In this document: positions 1 through 6,845 of the stretch, one piece after another | How positions within the stretch are numbered: position 1 is the stretch's first letter | Layout of the letters: every line of letters begins with the position of its first letter | Assembly: GCA_900553845.1 (NCBI GenBank) | Contig: USEW01000088.1 | Span: 1 to 7,742 of the forward strand | Reading direction: 5' to 3' | Length of the DNA stretch: 7,742 nucleotides | Source of the DNA: an uncultured bacterium | GTDB lineage: Bacteria > Cyanobacteriota > Vampirovibrionia > Gastranaerophilales > Gastranaerophilaceae | Translations under genes and position numbers: made by a program | The notes under the pieces: model-generated | Databases searched by the model: none | What the model saw: only the letters and a program-made list of their open reading frames with translations | Told to the model about the DNA's origin: nothing

Positions 1-5
1 TTTTT

Positions 6-542
6 CTATTCATAAATTATTTCTATTTTTTTTATCTTATTTTTTATGTTACTATAGATTGTTTTAAATTTATTATAAAATATATTTTCACTAAACATAA
101 TTAGAGCATTTTCATTATTATCCTGATAATAATTTTTACGAATACCTACTGATGTCATGCCGAATTTTTCATATAAGTTTATGGCTTTTTCATTGGATTC
201 TCGAACTTCAAGTGTAATATATTTTATTTCTTCTTTGTAACATATCTCAATAAAAGCACACATAAGGGCTTGTGCTATTTGTTTTTTTTGATATTTTTTT
301 GATATAGCAAAAGTAGCTATATGTGCTTCTTCAAATATTAACCAACAACCAATAAAACCAACTATCGAACCATTATCCAATGTAGCAACCAAATATTTTG
401 AAAGTTCATTATTTAACTCGGTATAAAAAGCATCCTCATGCCACCTATGATCACCAAATGCTTCTTTTTCAATTAAAGAAACTTCAGGTACATCATCTTT
501 TTTCATCTCTCTTATGATTATTTTTAAACAATCAATTTCCAT
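6..542 (-). CDS. RimI-like GNAT N-acetyltransferase
   Basis: A 178-residue GNAT-fold acetyltransferase, probably RimI-like (acetyl-CoA-dependent acetylation of protein N-termini, classically ribosomal protein bS18). Visible support: the N-terminal strand IIIREMKKDDV (8-18); the segment LEVRESNEKAINLYEKFGM (111-129), which matches the RimI signature; and YYQDNNENALIM (138-149), which resembles the RimI C-terminal region. The ATG at residue 1 is preferred because the next Met lies inside the IREM strand, although no Shine-Dalgarno is visible before it. The acetyl-CoA loop is degenerate: residues 84-90 read YQKKQIA, with Gln where R/Q-x-x-G-x-G/A normally has Gly. A Lys/Ile-rich tail (about 152-178) makes the protein some 30 residues longer than a typical RimI. 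It starts 10 bases after the glutamate synthase flavoprotein stop, so it is probably co-transcribed. The substrate cannot be read from sequence; another GNAT role is possible. Confidence 0.8.
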   Translation of the reverse strand: MEIDCLKIIIREMKKDDVPEVSLIEKEAFGDHRWHEDAFYTELNNELSKYLVATLDNGSIVGFIGCWLIFEEAHIATFAISKKYQKKQIAQALMCAFIEICYKEEIKYITLEVRESNEKAINLYEKFGMTSVGIRKNYYQDNNENALIMFSENIFYNKFKTIYSNIKNKIKKIEIIYE

Positions 543-552
543 AATTTTTCAC

Positions 553-2898
553 TTACACAAAATTTAAACTATTGGGTTGTAATGTCCAAATACCACATGG
601 ACAAACACCTGAACAAATACCGCATCCTATACATCTTTCAATATTTGACGTATAAATTGTTTCACCTTTTTCATTTTTAAATTTTTCAATAGCACCAGTT
701 GGACATGCATTTAAACAAAATTCACAATCCCGGCAGGTTGCACAACTTAAACACCTTTTGTCTTCTTCATATCCAGGCAGATTTTGCACTTTTAATGGGG
801 AATACGTTGTATAATATTCAGGTTTTATATCTTCTTTATCTACTTTTGGATGTTTTTCATATTTCTTTAAAGGTAAATTCTCAAACATGTTTATGATATT
901 GAAGGCACATAATCTTCCATCAGCAATTGCATTGGTAAATAATCCTTGTTTCAGACTATCACCTATTGAAAAAACTTTACTATTGGCTTCACATTGATTA
1001 AATTCGTTAATTTTTATCATATTACGTTCGTCTAAATATGAACTATCCAAAAATTCAAAGTTGGGTCTATCTCCAATTGAAATAATAACGTTATCTGCTT
1101 CAAGCAGCGTACCGTCTTTTAGCCATACACCTTCTTTGGTTATTTTATCGGTATAACAAGGCCAAAGTATTTTTGCACCAAGATTTTGAGCATGATTTAT
1201 TTCTTTTTCAAATGCCATTGGTTTTTGTATATCAATAGCTGTAACTTCACACGCACCCATTTGATAAGCACCTATTATAACGTCCATTGCTGCATTACCG
1301 GCTCCAATTATTACTACTTTTTTACCAAGCTCAACTTTTTCACCTTTATTAATTTTCTTTAAAAAATCAAGTCCTTTTATTAAACGTTGGTGTCCTTCAA
1401 AAGGTATAACAAATGGAGTATGAGCCCCAATTGCTATAATAACTGCATCAAAAGTATTTTCAAGTTCATTAAAATCGGATTCTTTAATTTTTTTATTCAA
1501 ATTAAATTTTATACCAGAATTTTTAATACGGTTTAAATCAGCATTTAAAGATTCACGGCTTAATCTATCTTGTGGTATAACTTGTGAGAGTTTACCTCCA
1601 ATTTTTGAATCTTCTTCAAAGACTTCGACTTCAAACCCTTTTTGTTTAAGTATCCATGCAGCTGAAAGTCCCGCTACACCTGAACCAATAATGGCAATCT
1701 TTTCTTTTTTATCTGTTTTAAACTTATCAAATTTTACATCACGTGACATCATAGCCAAATCTGATATTTTTATATGTTCATCAACAAAACAACGAGAACA
1801 ATTATCCATACACAATTGCGGACAAACTTCACCACAGACACTAGCTGGAAAAGGACTATAATCAAATATTAAATCAACTGCTTCTTTAATTTTTCCTTGT
1901 TTTATAAGATTTATACGTTTTTGTGTCGGTATACCAATAGGACATCCAAACTCACAAGGAGCTGACAATTTATTATTGTTCCAATACGGAATTCTAAGCC
2001 TTTTATCACCTTTTGTTATAAATTCTTCAACTTTTAAATCATCTTGATAAAAATCACCAAAAATTCCACCTTGAATCCACATTTTTTCACGAAAATCTTT
2101 TAGCGAAATTCTGTCATTATTTTTATTTGCACTATATGGTTTAGCAACAATTTTTTTCCATTCTTGCCAGTTACAAAGCCTTCTAAGTTCTTCACGTCTG
2201 TTAATTTTATCTAAAAATTCACTAATTCCAATATTTAGGAAATTAATATCATGCTCATTTAAATCTTCAATTAGTACCGATTCTGAAATATCCAATATAT
2301 TTCCGCGAACATAAATTGTGCCTCCTACCATGCCGACACAAGAACGGTGTCCTAAAACAGAATCCATATTTTCACAATCTAAACCACAGATAACCGCAAC
2401 ACCGCCCCCCATAAATTCAAATGAAAATGAACCTGTATTTTTTAAAATCCATAATTGTGGAGCCTCAAATTTAGGGTCATACTTCATTAAAGAACCAGAG
2501 CGGGTACCAACTCGACCACCTATAAAAATTCTTCCGCTTGCAGCGCAATGTCCTGTGGTATCACCACCATCACCTTTTACTGTTATTTCAGCTCCTGCAT
2601 TTAACCAACCAACATCAGCTGGAGCTGAGCCTTCAACTACAATGCTTGTACCTTTCATACCCATTGAACCTACACGTTGACCAGGGTTCTTAACAATAAA
2701 TTTTAATTCAGCTTCTTTATTATTAACCCACAATGGTCCGCCAATATTATGTTGACCACAAGCATTAATTTTAAACTGCGTATAACCTTCATCCATTTTT
2801 TGATAGATTAATTGAAGTAATTGTTGAGTTGAAAGTCTTTTATTATTTTCAATTGAATCAATATTACATATCTCTAATTTTGAGTCTTTAACAAACAT
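553..2898 (-). CDS. Glutamate synthase GXGXG domain fused to GltD-like FAD/NAD(P)H oxidoreductase with C-terminal 2x[4Fe-4S] ferredoxin domain
   Basis: A 781-residue fusion. Residues about 40-200 form the glycine-rich GXGXG beta-helix that normally ends the GltB large subunit (IGGPLW 52-57, VGSMGMKG 76-83, GGRVGTRSG 127-135, FMGGG 162-166). Residues about 265-390 form the GltD-type Fe-S domain, with Cys 315, 319, 355, 359, 363, 367 and 370. A GltD flavoprotein follows: FAD loop GSGVAG (405-410), NAD(P) loop GAGNAAMD (532-539) and C-terminal FAD motif IGD (645-647) with DGR (660-662). The tail carries two ferredoxin motifs, Cys 722/725/728/732-Pro and Cys 756/759/762/766-Pro. By family, it should feed electrons from NAD(P)H through FAD and Fe-S clusters to the FMN subunit. 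Its ATG lies 11 bases inside the end of the FMN gene. GAGAGG is 13 bases upstream, rather far, so translational coupling is likely. The assignment is firm; the electron donor is not. Confidence 0.93.
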   Translation of the reverse strand: MFVKDSKLEICNIDSIENNKRLSTQQLLQLIYQKMDEGYTQFKINACGQHNIGGPLWVNNKEAELKFIVKNPGQRVGSMGMKGTSIVVEGSAPADVGWLNAGAEITVKGDGGDTTGHCAASGRIFIGGRVGTRSGSLMKYDPKFEAPQLWILKNTGSFSFEFMGGGVAVICGLDCENMDSVLGHRSCVGMVGGTIYVRGNILDISESVLIEDLNEHDINFLNIGISEFLDKINRREELRRLCNWQEWKKIVAKPYSANKNNDRISLKDFREKMWIQGGIFGDFYQDDLKVEEFITKGDKRLRIPYWNNNKLSAPCEFGCPIGIPTQKRINLIKQGKIKEAVDLIFDYSPFPASVCGEVCPQLCMDNCSRCFVDEHIKISDLAMMSRDVKFDKFKTDKKEKIAIIGSGVAGLSAAWILKQKGFEVEVFEEDSKIGGKLSQVIPQDRLSRESLNADLNRIKNSGIKFNLNKKIKESDFNELENTFDAVIIAIGAHTPFVIPFEGHQRLIKGLDFLKKINKGEKVELGKKVVIIGAGNAAMDVIIGAYQMGACEVTAIDIQKPMAFEKEINHAQNLGAKILWPCYTDKITKEGVWLKDGTLLEADNVIISIGDRPNFEFLDSSYLDERNMIKINEFNQCEANSKVFSIGDSLKQGLFTNAIADGRLCAFNIINMFENLPLKKYEKHPKVDKEDIKPEYYTTYSPLKVQNLPGYEEDKRCLSCATCRDCEFCLNACPTGAIEKFKNEKGETIYTSNIERCIGCGICSGVCPCGIWTLQPNSLNFV

Positions 2899-4525
2899 GT
2901 TGTATTTCTAACCTCTCAGCTATATTTTTATCAACTGACACTAAAGCATCTGACCTTCCTATTGGAAGTGAACTATTACCAATTGGAGCCATAAGTTTTT
3001 TTAATTCTAAATGTGTTGCAAGGAAATAATTAACAACATTTTCAGCCACTTTGTCAACATCAAGTCTGGCGACAAGCAGCGGGTTTTGTGTTGTTATGCC
3101 GGCAGGACAATTGCCTGTATTACAAGCATTGCATTTACCGCTATCATTACCTAAACAGCCGGCTGCTTGCAGCCATAATCTTCCTGCAAAAATACCATTT
3201 GCGCCTAAACACATCATTTTAAAAGCATCAGCAGCTAAAGCACCTCTCATACCAAGCCCTCCGCCTGCCCAAAGTGGTATTTGACCTTGTTTACCCTGAT
3301 GGACAGCTGCAAGATAACAATCACGAAGACGAGATACAATGGGATGACCTGTATGATTTAATGATATTTCATACGCTGCTCCGGTTCCACCTTGAATACC
3401 ATCCAGGAAAAATCCGCCAACTATGTTATAAGGGTCGCGAAGAAGGTTATTATAAACTGAAACACTTGTAACTGATGCAGCCACTTTTATAGAAACAGGA
3501 ACTCTAAATTTAAATGCTGAATTTAGTGACAAAAACATTTTTTGTACACTTTCTTCAATTGAATATAACCCCTGATGGTTTGGTGGAGAAAGTAAATCTG
3601 CTTTTGGAACCCCTCGTATTTCCTGAATATGTCTCGCTACTTTTTTTGCCATAAGAAGTCCGCCATCACCCGGTTTTGCTCCTTGACCTATTTTTATAAG
3701 TATACCACCTGGATCTTCTGTCATTTCAGGCATTGTATTTATTATACGGTTCCAACCAAAGTGACCTGAGGCAATTTGCAGAATCATATATTTTAAATAA
3801 CGTGATTTTAAAAGTCTTGTTGGGATACCACCTTCACCTGTACACATTCTAACTTTTAAACCACAAACTTCATTTAAATAAGCAGTTGCTATTGCAAGTG
3901 CTTCCCACATTCTTGTTGATAGTGCTCCAATTGACATATCACCTATTATAATAGGATAAATCCAATTTACAGGCGGCATGGATTTTGATATTTCTAAATT
4001 ACCATCACTATTCAAACTTAAAGGTAATTCCTGAGGGGGTATTATGCGTCCAAATGGTGCAAGGACATCAAATGTATGGCGTTGTGCATCAAGTGAAGGG
4101 TCTGTCATTTGTGAAATTCTGCCTATTTTTATTTTATCAAGCGTTCTGCCTTCTGTATTTAAATTTGAACGCCCACCTCTTTTGATTGAATCAGCATGCT
4201 CACATTTATATTTAATATTAAAACGACTTTCATCTTCATGAACTGCTTTGATTGCTCCATTTGGACAAACACGACTACAAACACCGCAGCCTACACAATT
4301 TGAAGCGTTACGTGCAATTTGTTTTATAACTGGAACTGTTGTTGTAGTTACCTGTGGGGTTGGAACATCACCAACACTTATAACTTTTCTTCTTTTTTCA
4401 ACATCAACTTTTATAGCATTAAAACTGCAAGCTGCAACGCATCGTCCACATAATGTACACCTTGAGGAATCATACTGTATTTGCCAATTTAAATCATCTT
4501 TTGATATTTCGTTTATTGTTGCCAT
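2888..4525 (-). CDS. gltB: Glutamate synthase FMN-binding core subunit with N-terminal ferredoxin domain (archaeal-type GltB)
   Basis: A 545-residue catalytic core of glutamate synthase, which reductively condenses ammonia with 2-oxoglutarate to give glutamate at FMN. The N-terminus holds two [4Fe-4S] motifs: Cys 23/26/29/33 and Cys 77/80/83/87-Pro. A TIM-barrel FMN domain follows from about 150, with GDMSIGALS (195-203), IGQGAKPGDGG (279-289), SPPNHQGLYSIE (313-324) and the glycine-rich FMN/phosphate segment DGIQGGTGAA (375-384). The family's [3Fe-4S] region is seen as Cys 457, 465, 468 and 473 followed by PAGITTQ (474-480). The amidotransferase, central and GXGXG domains of a usual 1500-residue GltB are missing here; amidotransferase and GXGXG are encoded by the flanking genes. 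The start ATG sits 13 bases inside the end of the amidotransferase gene, with AAAGG 7 bases before it. This is the archaeal-type split seen also in some anaerobic bacteria. Confidence 0.95.
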   Translation of the reverse strand: MATINEISKDDLNWQIQYDSSRCTLCGRCVAACSFNAIKVDVEKRRKVISVGDVPTPQVTTTTVPVIKQIARNASNCVGCGVCSRVCPNGAIKAVHEDESRFNIKYKCEHADSIKRGGRSNLNTEGRTLDKIKIGRISQMTDPSLDAQRHTFDVLAPFGRIIPPQELPLSLNSDGNLEISKSMPPVNWIYPIIIGDMSIGALSTRMWEALAIATAYLNEVCGLKVRMCTGEGGIPTRLLKSRYLKYMILQIASGHFGWNRIINTMPEMTEDPGGILIKIGQGAKPGDGGLLMAKKVARHIQEIRGVPKADLLSPPNHQGLYSIEESVQKMFLSLNSAFKFRVPVSIKVAASVTSVSVYNNLLRDPYNIVGGFFLDGIQGGTGAAYEISLNHTGHPIVSRLRDCYLAAVHQGKQGQIPLWAGGGLGMRGALAADAFKMMCLGANGIFAGRLWLQAAGCLGNDSGKCNACNTGNCPAGITTQNPLLVARLDVDKVAENVVNYFLATHLELKKLMAPIGNSSLPIGRSDALVSVDKNIAERLEIQHVC

Positions 4526-5625
4526 CTTTCAACCTTTAAATCATTATTAATTACAACCATTTCGCGTTCATTAGGATAAATATCATTACTTATATCCCTT
4601 TTAGGTAAAACTTCATTTATACCTGTAACTTCTGATGTTACAACAACAGTGTCATTAGTGGAGCCTATTACAATTGGTCGAAGTTTTTTTGAATCACAAG
4701 TTGTAAACATTGTCCCATCTGGTGTTACAGCAATTACAGTATTTGGACCGTTAATCTCAAGATGAGCTAATGATGACTTTATTCGAGAAAGCACTTTAGC
4801 ATCTTCTCTTCTTTCCATTTCATCATAAGGAAGCGGCGTTATAACATGTTTAAAATACTTTAATGGCCATTTTAATATTTTGTTAACATAATGAAGGGTA
4901 TATAAAAAACATTGTGAGTCACTTTCAAAACCTATATAACCTTTGTGAAGCTTTCTTTGAAATAGTTTGTTTTTTTCATAAAAAGTGTTTTCACCATTTA
5001 CAAGAGCACAATATCCTTGAAGAAAGAAAGGGTGTGCTGCATAGCGCACAATATCATAATTTGTATTTTGTCGACATTGAGCCGTTATAATTTTAGCTGT
5101 AAAATCTTTATTTTCATCCCACAAACCAAAATATGTTCCTATATCCTTTGGGTCACCTATTTCTTTTAACATTAATGTATCAGGCCAAAATGAATAAACA
5201 TAACCTTCGTCGGTTTCACTTAATGCCTTTCTTAATTTTAAACGTGTATTTAAAAGTAAATCTTCTTTTTCTTCTTTTGTAGCATATTTATATGTTTTAG
5301 GATAATTAAAAACCTCAAATACATAATTTGGCATGGGTTCAATATTCAATTTATGAGCTTCTTCAATTTTCATATCAGGTGCCCATTGCATAACTCTTAT
5401 AAAGCCAATATCGTGCAATATTTTTTCGGCAATATGCATACCTTCATCTGTGCAAGCCATGGAAAGGATAGGAAAATCTTTATAGTGTTCAAAAATACCG
5501 CCTAAATCTTGCATAACAAATGCAAAACCTGAATTATCATGTCCTTTTTGTTGAGACCGCATAAGCTTTAATGCAACACTTGGATGCATATAATTTTTTG
5601 ATTTTAAAGCACCTATTCTACACAT
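4513..5625 (-). CDS. Class II glutamine amidotransferase, stand-alone glutaminase subunit of glutamate synthase
   Basis: A 370-residue Ntn-type glutamine amidotransferase that should hydrolyse glutamine and pass ammonia to the FMN subunit encoded next. The protein begins Met-Cys-Arg-Ile-Gly-Ala. Cys2 is the expected N-terminal nucleophile once Met is removed. Family segments visible include QQKGHDNSGFAF (25-36), RQNTNYD (185-191), AAHPF (196-200), LVNGE (208-212), SDSQ (235-238), NGPNTVIAVTPDG (292-304), DSKKLRP (311-317) and SEVTG (331-335). The length and the MCRIGALKSK opening fit the separate glutaminase protein found with archaeal-type GltB rather than the GATase domain of a fused large subunit. 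This is the first gene of the cluster. Its ATG has the strongest ribosome binding site in the window, and a promoter lies upstream. A role in a different amidotransferase reaction is unlikely given the overlapping neighbour. Confidence 0.9.
   Translation of the reverse strand: MCRIGALKSKNYMHPSVALKLMRSQQKGHDNSGFAFVMQDLGGIFEHYKDFPILSMACTDEGMHIAEKILHDIGFIRVMQWAPDMKIEEAHKLNIEPMPNYVFEVFNYPKTYKYATKEEKEDLLLNTRLKLRKALSETDEGYVYSFWPDTLMLKEIGDPKDIGTYFGLWDENKDFTAKIITAQCRQNTNYDIVRYAAHPFFLQGYCALVNGENTFYEKNKLFQRKLHKGYIGFESDSQCFLYTLHYVNKILKWPLKYFKHVITPLPYDEMERREDAKVLSRIKSSLAHLEINGPNTVIAVTPDGTMFTTCDSKKLRPIVIGSTNDTVVVTSEVTGINEVLPKRDISNDIYPNEREMVVINNDLKVERWQQ
4533..4537 (-). promoter_or_regulatory. Ribosome binding site of the FMN subunit inside the upstream coding sequence
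   Basis: The minus strand reads AAAGG, 7 bases before the ATG of the FMN subunit, and lies wholly within the last codons of the amidotransferase gene. It supports the overlapping start at 4525 over later Met codons, and initiation by re-loading of terminating ribosomes. Confidence 0.6.
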
Positions 5626-5630
5626 ATTTT

Positions 5631-5639
5631 CCTCACCTC
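5631..5639 (-). promoter_or_regulatory. Strong ribosome binding site of the glutamine amidotransferase gene
   Basis: On the minus strand the bases read GAGGTGAGG, two GAGG cores in tandem. The nearer core ends 5 bases before the ATG of the amidotransferase gene. It is the best Shine-Dalgarno match in the window and fixes that start. High loading here would suit the lead gene of a translationally coupled set. Confidence 0.8.
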
Positions 5640-5680
5640 AAAGTACATATTTCGACTTTTATTTTTTTTTCATTAGGATT

Positions 5681-5710
5681 ATAATAGTTTATAATTAATA
5701 TTTTTGTCAA
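5681..5710 (-). promoter_or_regulatory. Sigma70-type promoter of the glutamate synthase cluster
   Basis: On the minus strand a perfect TTGACA (5710-5705) is followed after 18 bases by TATTAT (5686-5681). A perfect TATAAT also exists at 5683-5678, but 21 bases from the -35, which is too far. The predicted transcript would begin near 5672, giving a leader of about 45 bases before the amidotransferase ATG. The position, between the YggT gene and the cluster, makes a separate glutamate synthase transcript likely. No clear operator, such as a GTA-N8-TAC NtcA-like box, was seen around it. Confidence 0.65.
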
Positions 5711-5726
5711 GTCTTATTTGTATTTT

Positions 5727-5990
5727 TTAAAGACCAAAGTGAGCTAATAATGCTACTAAATTTACTTGAATTAAACGTAATAAAATAAGAGCAATTATTG
5801 GTGATAAACTTAAACCGCTTGGAAGTGTTGTAAATTTACTAAAAATTTCTAAGTACGGATCTACAAGCAAAGCAAGGGTCTTGACCGGCTGTCTGTCCCA
5901 GTTTACATTTGGTATCCATTCTAAAAAGACTTTAATAATTATTATCCACCAGTAGATTTCAAATGCCTGATATAATAATTTTGATATCAT
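5727..5990 (-). CDS. YggT-family integral membrane protein
   Basis: An 87-residue hydrophobic protein with two membrane segments (about 8-24 and 62-84) around a short polar loop. The loop contains FLEWIPNVNW (22-31), DPYLEIFSKF (44-53) and LPSGLSLSPIIALILLR (56-72). This matches the YggT pattern of a WIP-type motif, then a DPYL-x-x-F segment, then a (D/S)xSPI stretch leading into the second helix. Family members act at the membrane and have been tied to septum or thylakoid organisation in cyanobacteria and plastids (CCB3/YlmG) and to osmotic stress in other bacteria; the exact role here is unknown. A single YggT unit of this size is normal for the shorter versions. AAAAGG lies 10 bases before the ATG. 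It follows the phosphorylase gene by 30 bases and is probably in the same transcript. Confidence 0.85.
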   Translation of the reverse strand: MISKLLYQAFEIYWWIIIIKVFLEWIPNVNWDRQPVKTLALLVDPYLEIFSKFTTLPSGLSLSPIIALILLRLIQVNLVALLAHFGL

Positions 5991-6020
5991 GTTTTATTAT
6001 CCTTTTATTTAATAAGCCGG

Positions 6021-6821
6021 TTATAATCTGGAATTTGCTAGAGTATTTTTACACTCGCATTCAGTTTCAATAGGAAGTGATTCAATTAGATTAAATAATA
6101 CTTTTTTTAGATTTTCAATATTTGAATTAAAAACTTTTATAACGTCTTGATGCGAAACAGGCGGAACGTCACCTGCCAAACCGCAATCGTAATCAGTAAT
6201 TAATGCAATAGTTAAAGGACACATATCCATTTCTTTAACCAGATGAACTTCAGGATATTGACTCATATTAATAACTTCCCAACCTTGGTTTGAAAAGAAT
6301 TTTGATTCTGCTGTTGTTGAAAATCTTGGACCGTTTATTACAACTACAGTCCCCTTTTCATGATAATTAACACCAGACTTTTTACAAGCATCAATAGCAT
6401 ATTGCCTTAAATTTTCGCAATAAGGTAAAGCAGCACTTGTATGGGTAACAATGGGACCGTCAAAAAATGTATCTTTTCGACCTTGAGTAAAATTTACATA
6501 TTGGTCGCATATTACAAAATCACCTGGTTTTACACGCTTTTGCAGACTTCCTGAAGCACATGGCGATATAACACGTTTTACACCAACATGTTTCATTGCC
6601 CAGATATTTGCACGATAATTTATCATATGTGGCAAAATGCTATGGTCTGCACTATGTCGCGGCATAAATGCTACATTATGATTTCCTATTTTACCTATAA
6701 GCAAGCTGTTACTTGGAGCACCATATGGCGTTTCTATTTTTACTTCCTTTATATCATCTAAAAATTTATAAAATCCGGAACCGCCAAAAACCCCTATGTC
6801 TGCTAAATTTTTATTTTCCAT
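6021..6821 (-). CDS. mtnP: S-methyl-5'-thioadenosine phosphorylase (MTAP)
   Basis: A 266-residue member of the PNP/MTAP family. It should split 5'-methylthioadenosine with phosphate into adenine and 5-methylthioribose-1-phosphate, the first step of methionine salvage from polyamine synthesis. Visible motifs: phosphate loop GVFGGSGFY (10-18), PRHS (54-57), HMINYRANIWAM (65-76), SPCASGSL (86-93), INGPRFSTTAES (162-173), VINMSQYPEV (183-192) and TDYDC (209-213). Asp 210 and Asp 212 fit recognition of a 6-amino purine, so MTAP is favoured over a guanosine/inosine PNP. The C-terminus holds a Cys-x-Cys pair (255, 257), a feature of many MTAPs. AAAAGGA stands 7 bases before the ATG. No other methionine salvage gene is in the window. 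The gene lies between the prepilin and YggT genes, which says little about its job. Confidence 0.9.
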   Translation of the reverse strand: MENKNLADIGVFGGSGFYKFLDDIKEVKIETPYGAPSNSLLIGKIGNHNVAFMPRHSADHSILPHMINYRANIWAMKHVGVKRVISPCASGSLQKRVKPGDFVICDQYVNFTQGRKDTFFDGPIVTHTSAALPYCENLRQYAIDACKKSGVNYHEKGTVVVINGPRFSTTAESKFFSNQGWEVINMSQYPEVHLVKEMDMCPLTIALITDYDCGLAGDVPPVSHQDVIKVFNSNIENLKKVLFNLIESLPIETECECKNTLANSRL

Positions 6822-6845
6822 ATTAAATTCCTTTTATTTGTTTAA

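Noticed and set aside
2318..2680. A 120-codon plus-strand frame opposite the GXGXG domain
   Set aside because: It is the mirror of the glycine-rich coding region, giving Pro-rich nonsense, with no ribosome binding site and no family resemblance.
3051..3471. Two overlapping plus-strand frames opposite the FMN barrel
   Set aside because: The minus strand here encodes conserved GQGG, Fe-S and FMN motifs; the antisense products look like low-complexity shadows.
4248..4550. A 100-codon plus-strand frame across the start of the FMN subunit
   Set aside because: It lies antisense to conserved ferredoxin motifs and has no recognisable protein features.
5626..5726. Possible terminator or nitrogen-regulator box between the YggT and amidotransferase genes
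   Set aside because: No GC stem followed by a T-run is present on the minus strand and no GTA-N8-TAC palindrome is seen; only the promoter is supported.
6822..6845. Terminator between the prepilin and MTAP genes
   Set aside because: The gap is 24 AT-rich bases with no stem; it holds only the MTAP ribosome binding site.
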